In this document: piece by piece, positions 8,899 to 17,533 of the stretch
Numbering within the stretch: the first letter of the stretch is position 1
How the letters are laid out: every line of letters starts with the position of its first letter
Assembly (NCBI RefSeq): GCF_027533645.1
Contig: NZ_JAQAGY010000003.1
Span: 470,426-534,425, forward strand
DNA length: 64,000 bases
Origin: Paenibacillus caseinilyticus
Lineage (GTDB): Bacteria; Bacillota; Bacilli; Paenibacillales; NBRC-103111
Reading direction: 5' to 3'
Program-made: the position numbers and the translations under genes
The notes under the pieces: model-generated
What the model was told of the DNA's origin: nothing
What the model saw: only the letters and a program-made list of their open reading frames with translations
The model's database searches: none

Positions 8899-8910
8899 CG
8901 CCGTTAGCGT

Positions 8911-10851
8911 TTATTGAATTTTTTTGCTGCGGATATCTTCGAGAATCAGTGCTGCTACGTCATCGAGACTTTGAGCACCAAGGTCTCCCTGACCGCGGCG
9001 GCGCACGGACGCGCCTCCGGACTGTACCTCATTCTCCCCTACGACGAGCATGTAAGGAATCTTCTCCAGCTGTGCCTCACGAATCTTGTAGCCCAGCTTT
9101 TCGTTGCGAAGATCCGCTTCTACGCGAATGCCCGCCTTCTGCAGCTTCGCTTCCACTTCCTTGGCATACGCTTCGAAGTTCCCGGACACCGGCAGCACTT
9201 TGGCTTGTACCGGACATAACCAGGTCGGCAGGGCCCCTGCAAAGTTCTCCAGGAGGAACGCCGTCATCCGCTCCATCGTCGAAATAATGCCGCGATGGAT
9301 AACCACAGGCCGGTGCTTCTGCCCGTCCGCTCCCACATACTCCAATTGGAAGCGCTCCGGCAGGAGGAAGTCCAGCTGTGCGGTCGACAGCGTCTCTTCT
9401 TTCTTTAGCGCGGTCTTGATCTGCACGTCGAGTTTCGGGCCGTAGAACGCCGCTTCTCCCTCCGCCTCAAAGTAGGGGAGCCCAAGCTCTTCCACGACTT
9501 CCTTCAGCATACGCTGGGACATTTCCCACATCTCGTCGTTCTGGAAATACTTCTCCGTATCCTTCGGATCCCGGTAAGATAGACGGAACCGGTAATCGGT
9601 GATGCCGAAGTCCGCATAAACCTCGCGGATTAGGTTCACGACGCGGGCGAACTCTTCCTTGATCTGATCGGGACGGCAGAAGATGTGGGCATCGTTAAGC
9701 GTCATCGCGCGTACGCGGTGAAGGCCGGTCAGGGCTCCTGACATCTCATAGCGGTGCATCGTGCCGAGCTCGGCGATCCGAACCGGAAGATCGCGGTAGC
9801 TGCGCATATCGCTCTTGTACACCATCATATGATGCGGACAGTTCATCGGCCGGAGGACGAGCTCTTCATTGTCCATAACCATCTTCGGGAACATGTCTTC
9901 GCTGTAATGCTCCCAGTGGCCGCTCGTCTTGTACAATTCCACATTGGCCAGAACGGGCGTATAGACGTGATTGTAGCCGAGCCGCTCTTCGAGGTCCACG
10001 ATGTAGCGTTCGAGAGTCTGGCGCACTTTGGCTCCATGAGGCAGCCAAATCGGCAGCCCTTGCCCTACTTCGTTCGAGAAGGTGAACATCTTGAGCTCGC
10101 GGCCGAGCTTGCGGTGGTCGCGCTTCTTCGCTTCTTCGAGCAAGTGCAGATGCTCTTCAAGCTCGGACTTCTTCGCGAACGCCGTGCCGTAGATCCGCTG
10201 CAGCATCTTGTTCTTGGAGTCGCCGCGCCAGTAGGCGCCGGCCACGCTGAGCAGCTTGAATGCTTTGATCCGTCCGGTGGAAGGCAGGTGAGGTCCCCGG
10301 CAGAGATCGAAGAACTCGCCCTGGTCGTAGATCGTCAGCTCCGCCTCTTCAGGCAGGTCGCGGATAAGCTCCAGCTTCAGAGGATCTTCGAGTTCGGTGA
10401 AGATCCGGATCGCTTCCTCACGGGAGACGACCCTGCGGGCAATCGGAAGGTTCTCGCCGGCAATCCGCTCCATCTCTTTCTCGATCTTCACCAAATCTTC
10501 CGGCGTCAGCGAATTCTCCATATCGATATCATAATAGAAACCGTCCTCGATCACCGGCCCGATCCCCAGCTTCACCGTCTTTTCCCCGTAAATTCTTTTG
10601 ATCGCTTGAGCCATCAGATGGGCGGTGCTGTGACGGTAAACCCCAAGGCCTTCTTCGCTGTCGAGGGTGATGATGGCCACCTCGGCATCCTCCTGGAGCT
10701 TCGTACTCAAGTCCACCAGTTTGCCGTTGACTTTGCCGACCACCGCGTTCTTCTTGAGGCCCGAAGAGATCGAACCTGCCACCTCATCTACTGTCGTACC
10801 TTCTGCATATTCGCGCACTGCGCCGTCAGGAAACGTTACTTTGATTGCCAT
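8911..10851 (-). CDS. thrS: Threonyl-tRNA synthetase
   Basis: Class II aminoacyl-tRNA synthetase of 646 residues charging tRNA-Thr. It has an N-terminal TGS domain (about 1-62), a second additional domain with editing residues (about 65-225, [16 protein letters not shown] and [10 protein letters not shown]), a catalytic core with the zinc cysteine in MNCPHHMM and motif-2 [15 protein letters not shown], and a C-terminal anticodon-binding domain. The ATG at 10851 follows GGAGG and begins [10 protein letters not shown]. The 27 extra upstream codons fall in the leader and are not translated. Expression is controlled by a T-box leader with its own promoter inside ytxC. Confidence 0.98.
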   Translation of the reverse strand: MAIKVTFPDGAVREYAEGTTVDEVAGSISSGLKKNAVVGKVNGKLVDLSTKLQEDAEVAIITLDSEEGLGVYRHSTAHLMAQAIKRIYGEKTVKLGIGPVIEDGFYYDIDMENSLTPEDLVKIEKEMERIAGENLPIARRVVSREEAIRIFTELEDPLKLELIRDLPEEAELTIYDQGEFFDLCRGPHLPSTGRIKAFKLLSVAGAYWRGDSKNKMLQRIYGTAFAKKSELEEHLHLLEEAKKRDHRKLGRELKMFTFSNEVGQGLPIWLPHGAKVRQTLERYIVDLEERLGYNHVYTPVLANVELYKTSGHWEHYSEDMFPKMVMDNEELVLRPMNCPHHMMVYKSDMRSYRDLPVRIAELGTMHRYEMSGALTGLHRVRAMTLNDAHIFCRPDQIKEEFARVVNLIREVYADFGITDYRFRLSYRDPKDTEKYFQNDEMWEMSQRMLKEVVEELGLPYFEAEGEAAFYGPKLDVQIKTALKKEETLSTAQLDFLLPERFQLEYVGADGQKHRPVVIHRGIISTMERMTAFLLENFAGALPTWLCPVQAKVLPVSGNFEAYAKEVEAKLQKAGIRVEADLRNEKLGYKIREAQLEKIPYMLVVGENEVQSGGASVRRRGQGDLGAQSLDDVAALILEDIRSKKIQ

Positions 10852-10880
10852 GATCCATAATCCTCCATATGTGAAATATA

Positions 10881-11167
10881 CAAAAAAGCGCATCATCCCA
10901 GAAGGGACGAGGCGCTCGGCTCGTGGTTCCACCCTATTTCAATCCGCCGCCATCCTCTCCTGCTTACCGCAGGCATGCAGCGAATCCTCAAGACATCCGG
11001 TAACGGGAATGACCCGGTGATATTTACTTGGTGAGCCAAAGAGCAGCTCCCGTTCCATATCACGGCTACAAAGGGGTAAGGATCTGTCGTGGACTGAAGG
11101 GGCTTGCAGCCGGGTCCCCTCTCTCTGGGCAGTACTTCAGTTCCTCATGTCTTTGATTGTCGCCTTA
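10881..11167 (-). ncRNA. T-box leader of thrS
   Basis: The minus strand carries the invariant T-box AGGGTGGAACCACGAGC at 10935-10919, which pairs with the uncharged tRNA acceptor end. It is followed by a terminator (10882-10915, 12-bp stem, six T) just before thrS. Further upstream the stem I distal motif AGAGAGGGGACCCGG is seen near 11127. Uncharged tRNA-Thr should stabilise the antiterminator and allow thrS transcription. Several ACC triplets could be the specifier; I could not settle which one without folding. Confidence 0.93.
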
Positions 11168-12106
11168 TCCTTTATTATATTCGGCAGTCGTTGAGCGGTC
11201 AAGGCTGTGGCACATCCGGCAGTACCCGCACAGCTCTACGCGGTTTTCGAAGATCTGCCGGATCGTGTGGATAATCTGAAGTTCCGGCTCCCGCGTGTGG
11301 ATGAAGATTTTACCCGGAGAAACGGTGATCAGCGTGGAGACGATCATATCCTCGAAGTTCATGTCCTTCTCGAGCATCTGGGCCGTTACCACCGTATCGG
11401 TTTCCTCCGTATCGATAATCTCCATCCGCTCATTCATCAACAGGAAGTCGGCCCCGCCTTTATGGAGCAAATGAACGATGGGCACCTTGGCCTCCTGGAT
11501 ATAGACGAAATACTGCAGCAGCGAGATGAATTCCTGGTACTGCTGATCCATGACGAATTCGTCCACGGCATACTCCGCGATTTCCTTCAGTTCCTCGCGA
11601 TAGGCACGGAGCCTGAATGTCAGGAGGCCCTCCAGGTTCAGCGTGGTATGTTCCTGCAAAAAATCCTTTATTTCCTCGGCTATTTTTTCCTTGCGGCGCG
11701 AATAAGCTTTATCATAGGCAGCGGTATGAGGAACTTCCGGCGCAGGAGTCCCGTTCGCCCCCAGCATCCGGTCGCAGTAGGCCATGATCCCCTCGACCTC
11801 ATCATCGCGTTTATAACTGAACTCCTGTTTGATCATGCTTCGAAGCAGCGCACGCTCTTCCTCATGGAGCACATACTCCGCAAGCACCTGCGCCGCTTCG
11901 GCGAATACGGCCTCCCCGTCAATATGGAGCTGGAAGGCGGGAAGTTTACCGGAGATCTCAATCTCATGCATGCCTTCCCTGCCGTTCAGAGCGATATGGA
12001 TTTTGTCTGTATTATGTAGCAGTTCGCCCGAACCCGATAGTTCGCGGCGGAGCCGGTCTGCCTGTGCGTCCGTACGTTTCAGCAAATTCACCGTAAACAG
12101 CTTCAT
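11165..12106 (-). CDS. ytxC: YtxC-like sporulation-associated protein
   Basis: A cytosolic protein of 313 residues matching the YtxC family, whose gene also precedes thrS in Bacillus subtilis. Recognisable features are the EFVMDQQYQEFISLLQYFVY segment, the KVPIVHLLHKGG segment and a C-terminal CGYCRMCHS cysteine cluster that may bind a metal. Two ATGs lie two codons apart. The second (12106) is preferred because it stands 9 bases from AGGAG, against 3 for the first (12112). The family is annotated as sporulation-related, but its biochemical role is unknown. Confidence 0.88.
   Translation of the reverse strand: MKLFTVNLLKRTDAQADRLRRELSGSGELLHNTDKIHIALNGREGMHEIEISGKLPAFQLHIDGEAVFAEAAQVLAEYVLHEEERALLRSMIKQEFSYKRDDEVEGIMAYCDRMLGANGTPAPEVPHTAAYDKAYSRRKEKIAEEIKDFLQEHTTLNLEGLLTFRLRAYREELKEIAEYAVDEFVMDQQYQEFISLLQYFVYIQEAKVPIVHLLHKGGADFLLMNERMEIIDTEETDTVVTAQMLEKDMNFEDMIVSTLITVSPGKIFIHTREPELQIIHTIRQIFENRVELCGYCRMCHSLDRSTTAEYNKG
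11174..11202 (-). promoter_or_regulatory. thrS promoter within the end of ytxC
   Basis: TTGACC (11202-11197) and TATAAT (11179-11174) are 17 bases apart on the minus strand. They lie inside the last codons of ytxC and give a leader of about 315 bases. Confidence 0.75.
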
Positions 12107-12229
12107 CCCCATCCACTCCTTTCAGACCTTGCCTCTGTTAAAGTATATGGCCCATGAGTCGCATATATACAAATATCAAGCCGTCCATGGTATAGTAATA
12201 TATGAGATTAACACCACGAAATTGGAGTA

Positions 12230-12912
12230 AATCCTCTGGTTTTTGATGCGACGCATCAAGCGAGACTGTCACGCCGGAACCGGCGACAGCTTAACGGATA
12301 TCGGGGCGCAGCCGATATGCCGGTTGCTGCCGCATCCGTTTGCGCAGCGACATCCGGATGGAACCTGGATTACATTCCCGCCGATATCCGGGGACCTCAT
12401 ATGCTATGGTTGTTTGCCGGGCTGCTCATCGTGGAAGCCGTCTACGCTCTTCTGAGCCGCGGCAAGAATTATGGTGATCTGCGGCGGAGCGCCGTTGTCC
12501 CTTTGTCTTATTACCACATTTCCGTACATTAGTCCCTCGTTCACAACGCTGTTTCTTCCCATTCTCGCCTCCATCTTTTATTTTCAGCGCCGGAAGCTCC
12601 TTTTTTTGCTGCGGGCTCTTACGGGCACCGGGCCGGAGATGCGGCACTCCGGAAAGCAGCGGGAATGCTGAGGGAGAGATCGCAGCGTTCAACCGCTTGC
12701 CCGCACGCTATGGAGGGGAAGAGTTTGCGTCTAGTTTCCGGGGACGGAGCTCACGGAAACGATAGCTGGGAGCAGACACGGATAGCGGAGCTCCGGCATG
12801 AAGAGCTCGGCGGGAATCCCATGACGGTCTTCATCGGACTTCACACCTTTACAGCAGGCACTTCCAAGGAAGCATTGTTCGAAGGGCCGACAGAGCTTTA
12901 TACGAAGTAAAA
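12230..12912 (+). pseudogene. Degraded membrane GGDEF diguanylate cyclase
   Basis: No intact gene is present, but a GGDEF domain can be read across three frames. Frame at 12623: GHRAGDAALRKAAGMLRERS (the GHxxGD helix). Frame at 12703: ARYGGEEFA (active-site GG[DE]EF). Frame at 12735: FPGTELTETIAG. The first frame then returns with AELRHEEL and MTVFIGLHTFTAGTSKEALF, the SIG..TF and ADEALY parts of the fold. At least three single-base frameshifts are needed, and the segment before GHxxGD (the D.D..K.ND region) is missing. Upstream, 12401-12470 encodes a hydrophobic stretch (MLWLFAGLLIVEAVYALL) that may be the old membrane part. A terminator follows at 12963. Confidence 0.75.
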
Positions 12913-12962
12913 CATAGGGGACGCAACCGGATGGTCGTGCATGGGAATGAAGTCATGACACT

Positions 12963-12988
12963 GACGTCTTAGAAGGGCGTCTTTTTTT
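12963..12988 (+). terminator. Terminator after the GGDEF remnant
   Basis: An 8-bp stem (GACGTCTT with AGGGCGTC, loop AGA) followed by seven T residues. It lies 50 bases after the end of the remnant, supporting a former gene on the plus strand. Confidence 0.7.
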
Positions 12989-12995
12989 GATGTCC

Positions 12996-13068
12996 ATGAT
13001 ACAAATTGTATATTTTTTTAGGCCCTCCCCTTTCGTTGGGACCTATTTTATGATACTATTTGTATCAT
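12996..13068 (+). promoter_or_regulatory. Duplicated palindromic operator upstream of the L,D-transpeptidase
   Basis: ATGATACAAATTGTAT (12996-13011) and ATGATACTATTTGTAT (13050-13065) differ at two of 16 positions and start 54 bases apart. The second extends to a clean inverted repeat ATGATAC-N5-GTATCAT (13050-13068) overlapping the likely -10 region (TATGAT, 13049-13054; a weak -35 TTGGGA at 13036). Two similar sites flanking a promoter suggest a looping repressor of unknown family. Confidence 0.55.
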
Positions 13069-13096
13069 AGGTACAATTCTTCTAGGAGGCTCCGAC

Positions 13097-14677
13097 ATGC
13101 CGTACTCGACGACCCGCTATAGAGTGACGAAGGGCGACCATCTCATTCATCTGCATAAAAATCTTTATTTGAACCGCAATGATCCCAATTATTACCAGAA
13201 GGTGATCAATTACCTCGACAGACGCTCACCAGAGGCGCACTACCGGCTCGGCCAGCATTTCGAATTCGAAGGCCGGCGGGACAAGGCCTTGTTTCATTAT
13301 AGAGAAACGATGCGAACCCACCCATCCCCCTATTACTATCTGGCTTCCGGCTCGATCCGCCGCCTGGAGAAGGAATTGGGGGCAGCGGAATCCGCAGCGC
13401 AGGCGAGCCCAGCGCTCAGAGCCAAGCCGGCAGTTCCCCTGTTCATGAAGGTACTGCTGCTCGCCCTGCTCTTCATCAACCTTCTGCTGGCTGGCCTCTT
13501 CTACGGTCCGGCGGCGATCTCCAAAGTCGTATCGGTCTGGAGCCCTGCCGGCGTAGGCAAGGCCGTTACATACGAAAGCGTGGAAGTTCCCTACCTGCTG
13601 CATATCCCTTACGGCACACCGCATGAAGAAGTGGAAGAACTGCTGCACGACAGAGCGGTACAGCTGTCAGAGGGCCATCCGAAGAACAGCATCGTCATCT
13701 TCGGGGTTGCTTCTCCTGTTGCAGGCAAAGGCGCCGTCCCGCTGACGGACGAGTCCTGGAAAGACAAAGCCTTCGTCGTAGCGGAGTATCAGCCAGGCAT
13801 TGATTCATCCGTCAAAATCCGTTTCCTGCAAGCGGAGCTCCAGAAGCTCCGCACGGAAGCGGGAGCCAATCTGGTGCGTACCGCTCTGGAAGCCTACCGC
13901 GGCGAACAAGGCACTTACCCTGCTGCCTTGACCGTCCTGCTCGGCTCCTATCCGTCCAACTATATTTCTTTCCTTCCTGAGGAAGCCCTGTCCGGTTCGT
14001 CCGAGGTTAGGGCTTTTTTTGATGGCAGCGGCGGATGGGTATATAACGCGGCGGCCCCTTCTCCGGCGGAAGCCTTCTATCCTAACGTGAGGGCCGAATC
14101 GGCAACCGGTGCGAATTCTTCTTCCTCTTTCTCGGCAGCATCCTCTGGGGCCCTGACGGCTCTTGCCGCACCTTACCGTCCCGCCACGCTCGAGGTGATT
14201 CAGGATCAGCATCTGATCCGGTTCACGGTGGGGGAAACGGTGTTGGCAGCGTTCCCTGTAGGTCTCGGGGCCCAGGGAACGACGCCGAACGGCCGCTTCG
14301 CGGTTGGAGAGCGCGTCCTTGAACCACAGGGCCGCCAGGAGGGCATCTATGGCTCTGCAGCCCTGGGGATGGGCCGTCTGGCCGTGCACGGCACGCCAGA
14401 CGAATCGTCGATCGGTCAGGATGCCTCTCAAGGCTGCATCCGGATGGCGAATGAAGATATCGCCTTGCTATATCCTCTGGTTCCGAGAGGGACGCAGGTT
14501 GTGATCCGTGCCGCCGAGGCCACGGCGACGGAAGGGGATAACGCGGCGGCCGGCCGGCCAATGAGGACCTCCCTTCCCGCACAAGCCCTGCTCCCGGCCG
14601 AATCCCATCGCTCTTCCCTTGTACCTGCTGCCGGAACGGAGACTGCGCCTGGCCGCATGTTCCACTGGCTCGGGTAG
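13097..14677 (+). CDS. L,D-transpeptidase (YkuD domain) with membrane anchor
   Basis: A 526-residue protein with a cytoplasmic N-terminal region of about 110 residues that includes a TPR-like helical pair (AHYRLGQHFEFEGRRDKALF), one transmembrane helix (about 114-136), an extracellular domain of unknown type (about 160-330) and a C-terminal YkuD catalytic domain. The active-site residues are seen in HGTPDESSIGQDASQGCIRM, with His at about 431 and Cys at about 446. Such enzymes make 3-3 peptidoglycan cross-links or attach proteins to the wall. AGGAGG precedes the ATG. It is monocistronic, with two hairpins after the stop. The cytoplasmic TPR-like part is unusual for the family. Confidence 0.88.
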   Translation: MPYSTTRYRVTKGDHLIHLHKNLYLNRNDPNYYQKVINYLDRRSPEAHYRLGQHFEFEGRRDKALFHYRETMRTHPSPYYYLASGSIRRLEKELGAAESAAQASPALRAKPAVPLFMKVLLLALLFINLLLAGLFYGPAAISKVVSVWSPAGVGKAVTYESVEVPYLLHIPYGTPHEEVEELLHDRAVQLSEGHPKNSIVIFGVASPVAGKGAVPLTDESWKDKAFVVAEYQPGIDSSVKIRFLQAELQKLRTEAGANLVRTALEAYRGEQGTYPAALTVLLGSYPSNYISFLPEEALSGSSEVRAFFDGSGGWVYNAAAPSPAEAFYPNVRAESATGANSSSSFSAASSGALTALAAPYRPATLEVIQDQHLIRFTVGETVLAAFPVGLGAQGTTPNGRFAVGERVLEPQGRQEGIYGSAALGMGRLAVHGTPDESSIGQDASQGCIRMANEDIALLYPLVPRGTQVVIRAAEATATEGDNAAAGRPMRTSLPAQALLPAESHRSSLVPAAGTETAPGRMFHWLG

Positions 14678-14700
14678 AATAAGTATGCTATGCCAAAAAC

Positions 14701-14773
14701 ACAGCCCCGGGAGGGCTGTGCTGCAGCGATTCCTATGGACATGCCTTCAGCAGCCTGCTGAAGGCATTTTTTT
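14701..14773 (+). terminator. Tandem terminator hairpins after the L,D-transpeptidase
   Basis: A short hairpin (ACAGCCC/GGGCTGT, 14701-14719) is followed by a stronger one (ATGCCTTCAGCAG with its complement, 14741-14767) ending in seven T residues. Confidence 0.88.
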
Positions 14774-14794
14774 GTTCAAGCCGGGGCCCTTCCT

Positions 14795-15982
14795 TTAAGT
14801 TCGGGCGTACTCCACTTGGCTGCCGCCCTTCCCGTACTGCGCCCACAGTTCTTCATACAGCCGTACGGTCTCGTTCACGTAAGCCTGCCGGGAGAATTCG
14901 CTCTCCATCAGCTTTTGGCCGTTCTGCCCCATCGTTCTATAATTCATGGACAGCAGGGACGCCACAGCTTTGGCCAGAGCTTCGTGATCGAACACCGGCG
15001 TCATCAGCCCATTGTCCGGACGGACCATCTCCGGTACGCCCCCGACATCGGTAGATACCACGGGCAGTCCCGCTCTCATCGCTTCCAGAATCGCCGTGGG
15101 GAAGGTATCGTAGACGGAAGAAAGCACGAATACGTCCGCTTGCTTCAACAGATCGGGGACATCACGGCGCAGTCCGACAAAGTGGACCCGGTCTGTTACA
15201 TTCAATTCTCCGGTCAAGGCGAACAGCTGCTCTTTGTACACCTTCTCATGCTCGAAGGTGGCGTCGCCAACGATTACAAAATGCCCTTGGTGCCCCTCCC
15301 GCTTGAACGCCGCGGCTGCCCGGATCAGCGTCTCGATCCCCTTCTCGGGCGCCAGCCGGGCCACGGTCATCATCAGAGGGACCTCTGATGAGAGGCTAAG
15401 CTGCTCTCGGATCGGATTGAATCCGCTTCCAGAATCAGTCTCCGAGAACTGGATGCCGTTATAAATTTTGCGGAGCTTGCCCGATTCCTTGCCGAACCAC
15501 CGGAACATCACCTTACTCCGCTCGCACAAGACAACGACGGTGTCGTTAAGTATATGATTGAGCAGCCCTACCATCTGATACGCCGGGAGCATACCCCGCG
15601 GCAGTTCGTGCACAGTCTGTACCGCTGGAATGCCCTTCAGCTTCGCCGCGATGTTCCCGCCCATGAGTTCCATCTTGTGCGAGTGCACGAGATCGATCCG
15701 GTGGGTTTTGATAATATGCAGTACCGTCTTCACTGTGCTGACCAGCTTCAGTGCATTATCCCAATAGTACCGGTAGCTGGTCGGCTTGCCGAACACAGCC
15801 AGCTTGCCGATAAAGACTTTGACCCCGAGGCTCTCATACTTCTCCACATAGGGACTATGCCCTGCAAGCAGAACAAACGGCTGGTATTTCGTCCGGTCCA
15901 GGCCTTCAATCAGCTGCAGCAGTACCGTATCCACGCCTCCAACCTGACTTGGATATGGCTGAAGATATAGAATGTGTTTCAC
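14795..15982 (-). CDS. Glycosyltransferase family 4 protein
   Basis: A 395-residue GT-B enzyme. The N-terminal acceptor domain starts MKHILYLQPYPSQVGGVD, with the glycine-rich loop of family 4. The C-terminal nucleotide-sugar domain has ARLAPEKGIETLIRA and the EX7E-like motif around SSVYDTFPTAILEAMRAGLPVVST. It probably transfers a sugar from a nucleotide donor to a cell-surface polysaccharide or lipid; the substrate cannot be told. The start codon is GTG with only a weak GGGGA site. It stands alone, flanked by terminators, without other polysaccharide genes. Confidence 0.9.
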   Translation of the reverse strand: MKHILYLQPYPSQVGGVDTVLLQLIEGLDRTKYQPFVLLAGHSPYVEKYESLGVKVFIGKLAVFGKPTSYRYYWDNALKLVSTVKTVLHIIKTHRIDLVHSHKMELMGGNIAAKLKGIPAVQTVHELPRGMLPAYQMVGLLNHILNDTVVVLCERSKVMFRWFGKESGKLRKIYNGIQFSETDSGSGFNPIREQLSLSSEVPLMMTVARLAPEKGIETLIRAAAAFKREGHQGHFVIVGDATFEHEKVYKEQLFALTGELNVTDRVHFVGLRRDVPDLLKQADVFVLSSVYDTFPTAILEAMRAGLPVVSTDVGGVPEMVRPDNGLMTPVFDHEALAKAVASLLSMNYRTMGQNGQKLMESEFSRQAYVNETVRLYEELWAQYGKGGSQVEYART

Positions 15983-16091
15983 TAAGAAATCCCCAGCTTT
16001 CCATTTTTTTGATTTATGGTACTAACCTAACATCCATTAGTTCTCTAGTCAATACTTGGATAACTAAAGGTTCTTTTAGATTTGGTTCCAT

Positions 16092-16125
16092 AAAAAAAGA
16101 CGGCCGAAACCTCTTTCGGCCATCT
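16092..16125 (-). terminator. Terminator of mqnC
   Basis: AGACGGCCGAAA pairs with TTTCGGCCATCT; the minus strand continues with seven T residues. It lies 13 bases beyond the mqnC stop. Confidence 0.88.
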
Positions 16126-16138
16126 TCTGTCTTGAGTC

Positions 16139-17275
16139 TTAGTTCTGCATGATAAAGTCGTTCTCCACCTGTACCGTCTCATCGTCGAACATGCGGAGAA
16201 TCTCATACTTCGTATTCCGCTGGGCAGGTATCTTGCCCGCTTCGCGAATAAGCTGGAGGGTGGAAGAGATGTTCACCTTGTGCGTCGTTCCTGCAGCGGA
16301 TACCACGTTCTCTTCGATCATCGTCGAACCGAAGTCATTGCAGCCGTAATGCAGTGAGAGCTTGCCTACTTCAGGCCCCATCGTAACCCAGGAGGACTGG
16401 AAATTCTTGATGTTATCGAGCATGAGACGGGAGATCGCCACATTCTTCAGATAGTCCTCTGCTCCAAGCTTCTCTGCCTTCAGGTTGGTATTCTCAGGTT
16501 GGAACGTCCACGAGATGAACGCCAGGAAGCCCGGGACCGGAAAGCCGCTGGCCAAAGACAAATCTTGCTGCTCCCGAATCCGCAGGAAGTGCAGCGCCCG
16601 CTCCTCATACGATTCGCCGAAGCCGATCACCATCGTGCCGGTCGTATGCATGCCGACTTTGTGGGCCGCATGCATAACGTCCATCCAGTCGCGCCACGAA
16701 CCTTTGAGCCGCGAAATCTTGCGCCGCGTCCGATCGTCGAGAATCTCGCCGCCGCCGCCCGGCAGGGAGTCGAGTCCCGCTTCATGCAGCGCGCGGATGA
16801 CCTCTTCTAGGGAGAGGCCGGAGAGCTCCTTCATCTTCATAATCTCTGCCGGAGAGAACGAGTGCATGGTAATATCCGGGAAGCGTTTCTTGATCTCCCG
16901 AAGCAGATTGGTATAGTAGGAGAATGACAATTCCGGATTCACTCCGCCCTGCATGAGGATCTCGGTTCCCCCGACATTGATCGTCTCCTGAATCTTTTGG
17001 AATATGACTTCATCCGGCAGCACGTAGCCTTCCGGCGATCCCGGCGCACGATAGAAAGCGCAGAACCGGCAGAATACGTCGCAGATGTTCGTGTAGTTTA
17101 TGTTGCGTCCGATCACGAAAGTGGTCACCGGCTCGGGATGGTGCTTCAGCATGATCTGGTTGGCCGCGTGGCCCATTTTCTCAATCTGGTCGGATTCGTA
17201 CAGCGTTATGCAGTCTTCGACGCTAAGCCGTCCGCCTGCCAGTACGGAATCCAAGATACGATCGATGGAACTCAT
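16139..17275 (-). CDS. mqnC: Cyclic dehypoxanthinyl futalosine synthase
   Basis: A radical-SAM enzyme of the futalosine route to menaquinone that cyclises dehypoxanthine futalosine. The 378-residue protein has the cluster-binding CX3CX2C motif in CDVFCRFCAF, a GGTEILMQGGVNPE segment, and SLPGGGGEILDDRTR, all typical of MqnC rather than its paralogue MqnE. The ATG at 17275 is preceded by AGGAGAT. The gene is alone here, so the other mqn genes lie elsewhere. Its presence means the cell makes menaquinone by the futalosine pathway, unlike Bacillus subtilis. Confidence 0.96.
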   Translation of the reverse strand: MSSIDRILDSVLAGGRLSVEDCITLYESDQIEKMGHAANQIMLKHHPEPVTTFVIGRNINYTNICDVFCRFCAFYRAPGSPEGYVLPDEVIFQKIQETINVGGTEILMQGGVNPELSFSYYTNLLREIKKRFPDITMHSFSPAEIMKMKELSGLSLEEVIRALHEAGLDSLPGGGGEILDDRTRRKISRLKGSWRDWMDVMHAAHKVGMHTTGTMVIGFGESYEERALHFLRIREQQDLSLASGFPVPGFLAFISWTFQPENTNLKAEKLGAEDYLKNVAISRLMLDNIKNFQSSWVTMGPEVGKLSLHYGCNDFGSTMIEENVVSAAGTTHKVNISSTLQLIREAGKIPAQRNTKYEILRMFDDETVQVENDFIMQN

Positions 17276-17335
17276 CGCATTTCATCTCCTTTTATACTCC
17301 TCATCGTACCACAAACCGCTCCGTCCCCGCCATAC

Positions 17336-17375
17336 AAAAAGCCCGCAGGAAGCGGCTTCCCGCCCTCCCCCGGGC
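17336..17375 (-). terminator. Probable terminator of the beta-lactamase-like gene
   Basis: GCCCG (17341-17345) pairs with CGGGC (17371-17375) around a GC-rich loop with further pairing; the minus strand continues with TTTTTG. Confidence 0.55.
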
Positions 17376-17533
17376 ATTTTGCAAACTTTATGTGAACTCC
17401 CCGGAAGCGCCGATTCCTGTAAGATACCCCAACCGGCAGGTGCGTATTGATCAGGAGGCCAAACTCCTCATCTCTCCGGATGGAACAAGAGTGAGTGTCC
17501 CGCTCGCACGGTTGACGCAGCTTGCGCTGCCGA

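Noticed and set aside
12665..12910. An 81-codon frame taken as an independent small gene.
   Set aside because: Its two ends match a GGDEF domain but the middle is frame-shifted, so it is described as part of the diguanylate cyclase pseudogene.
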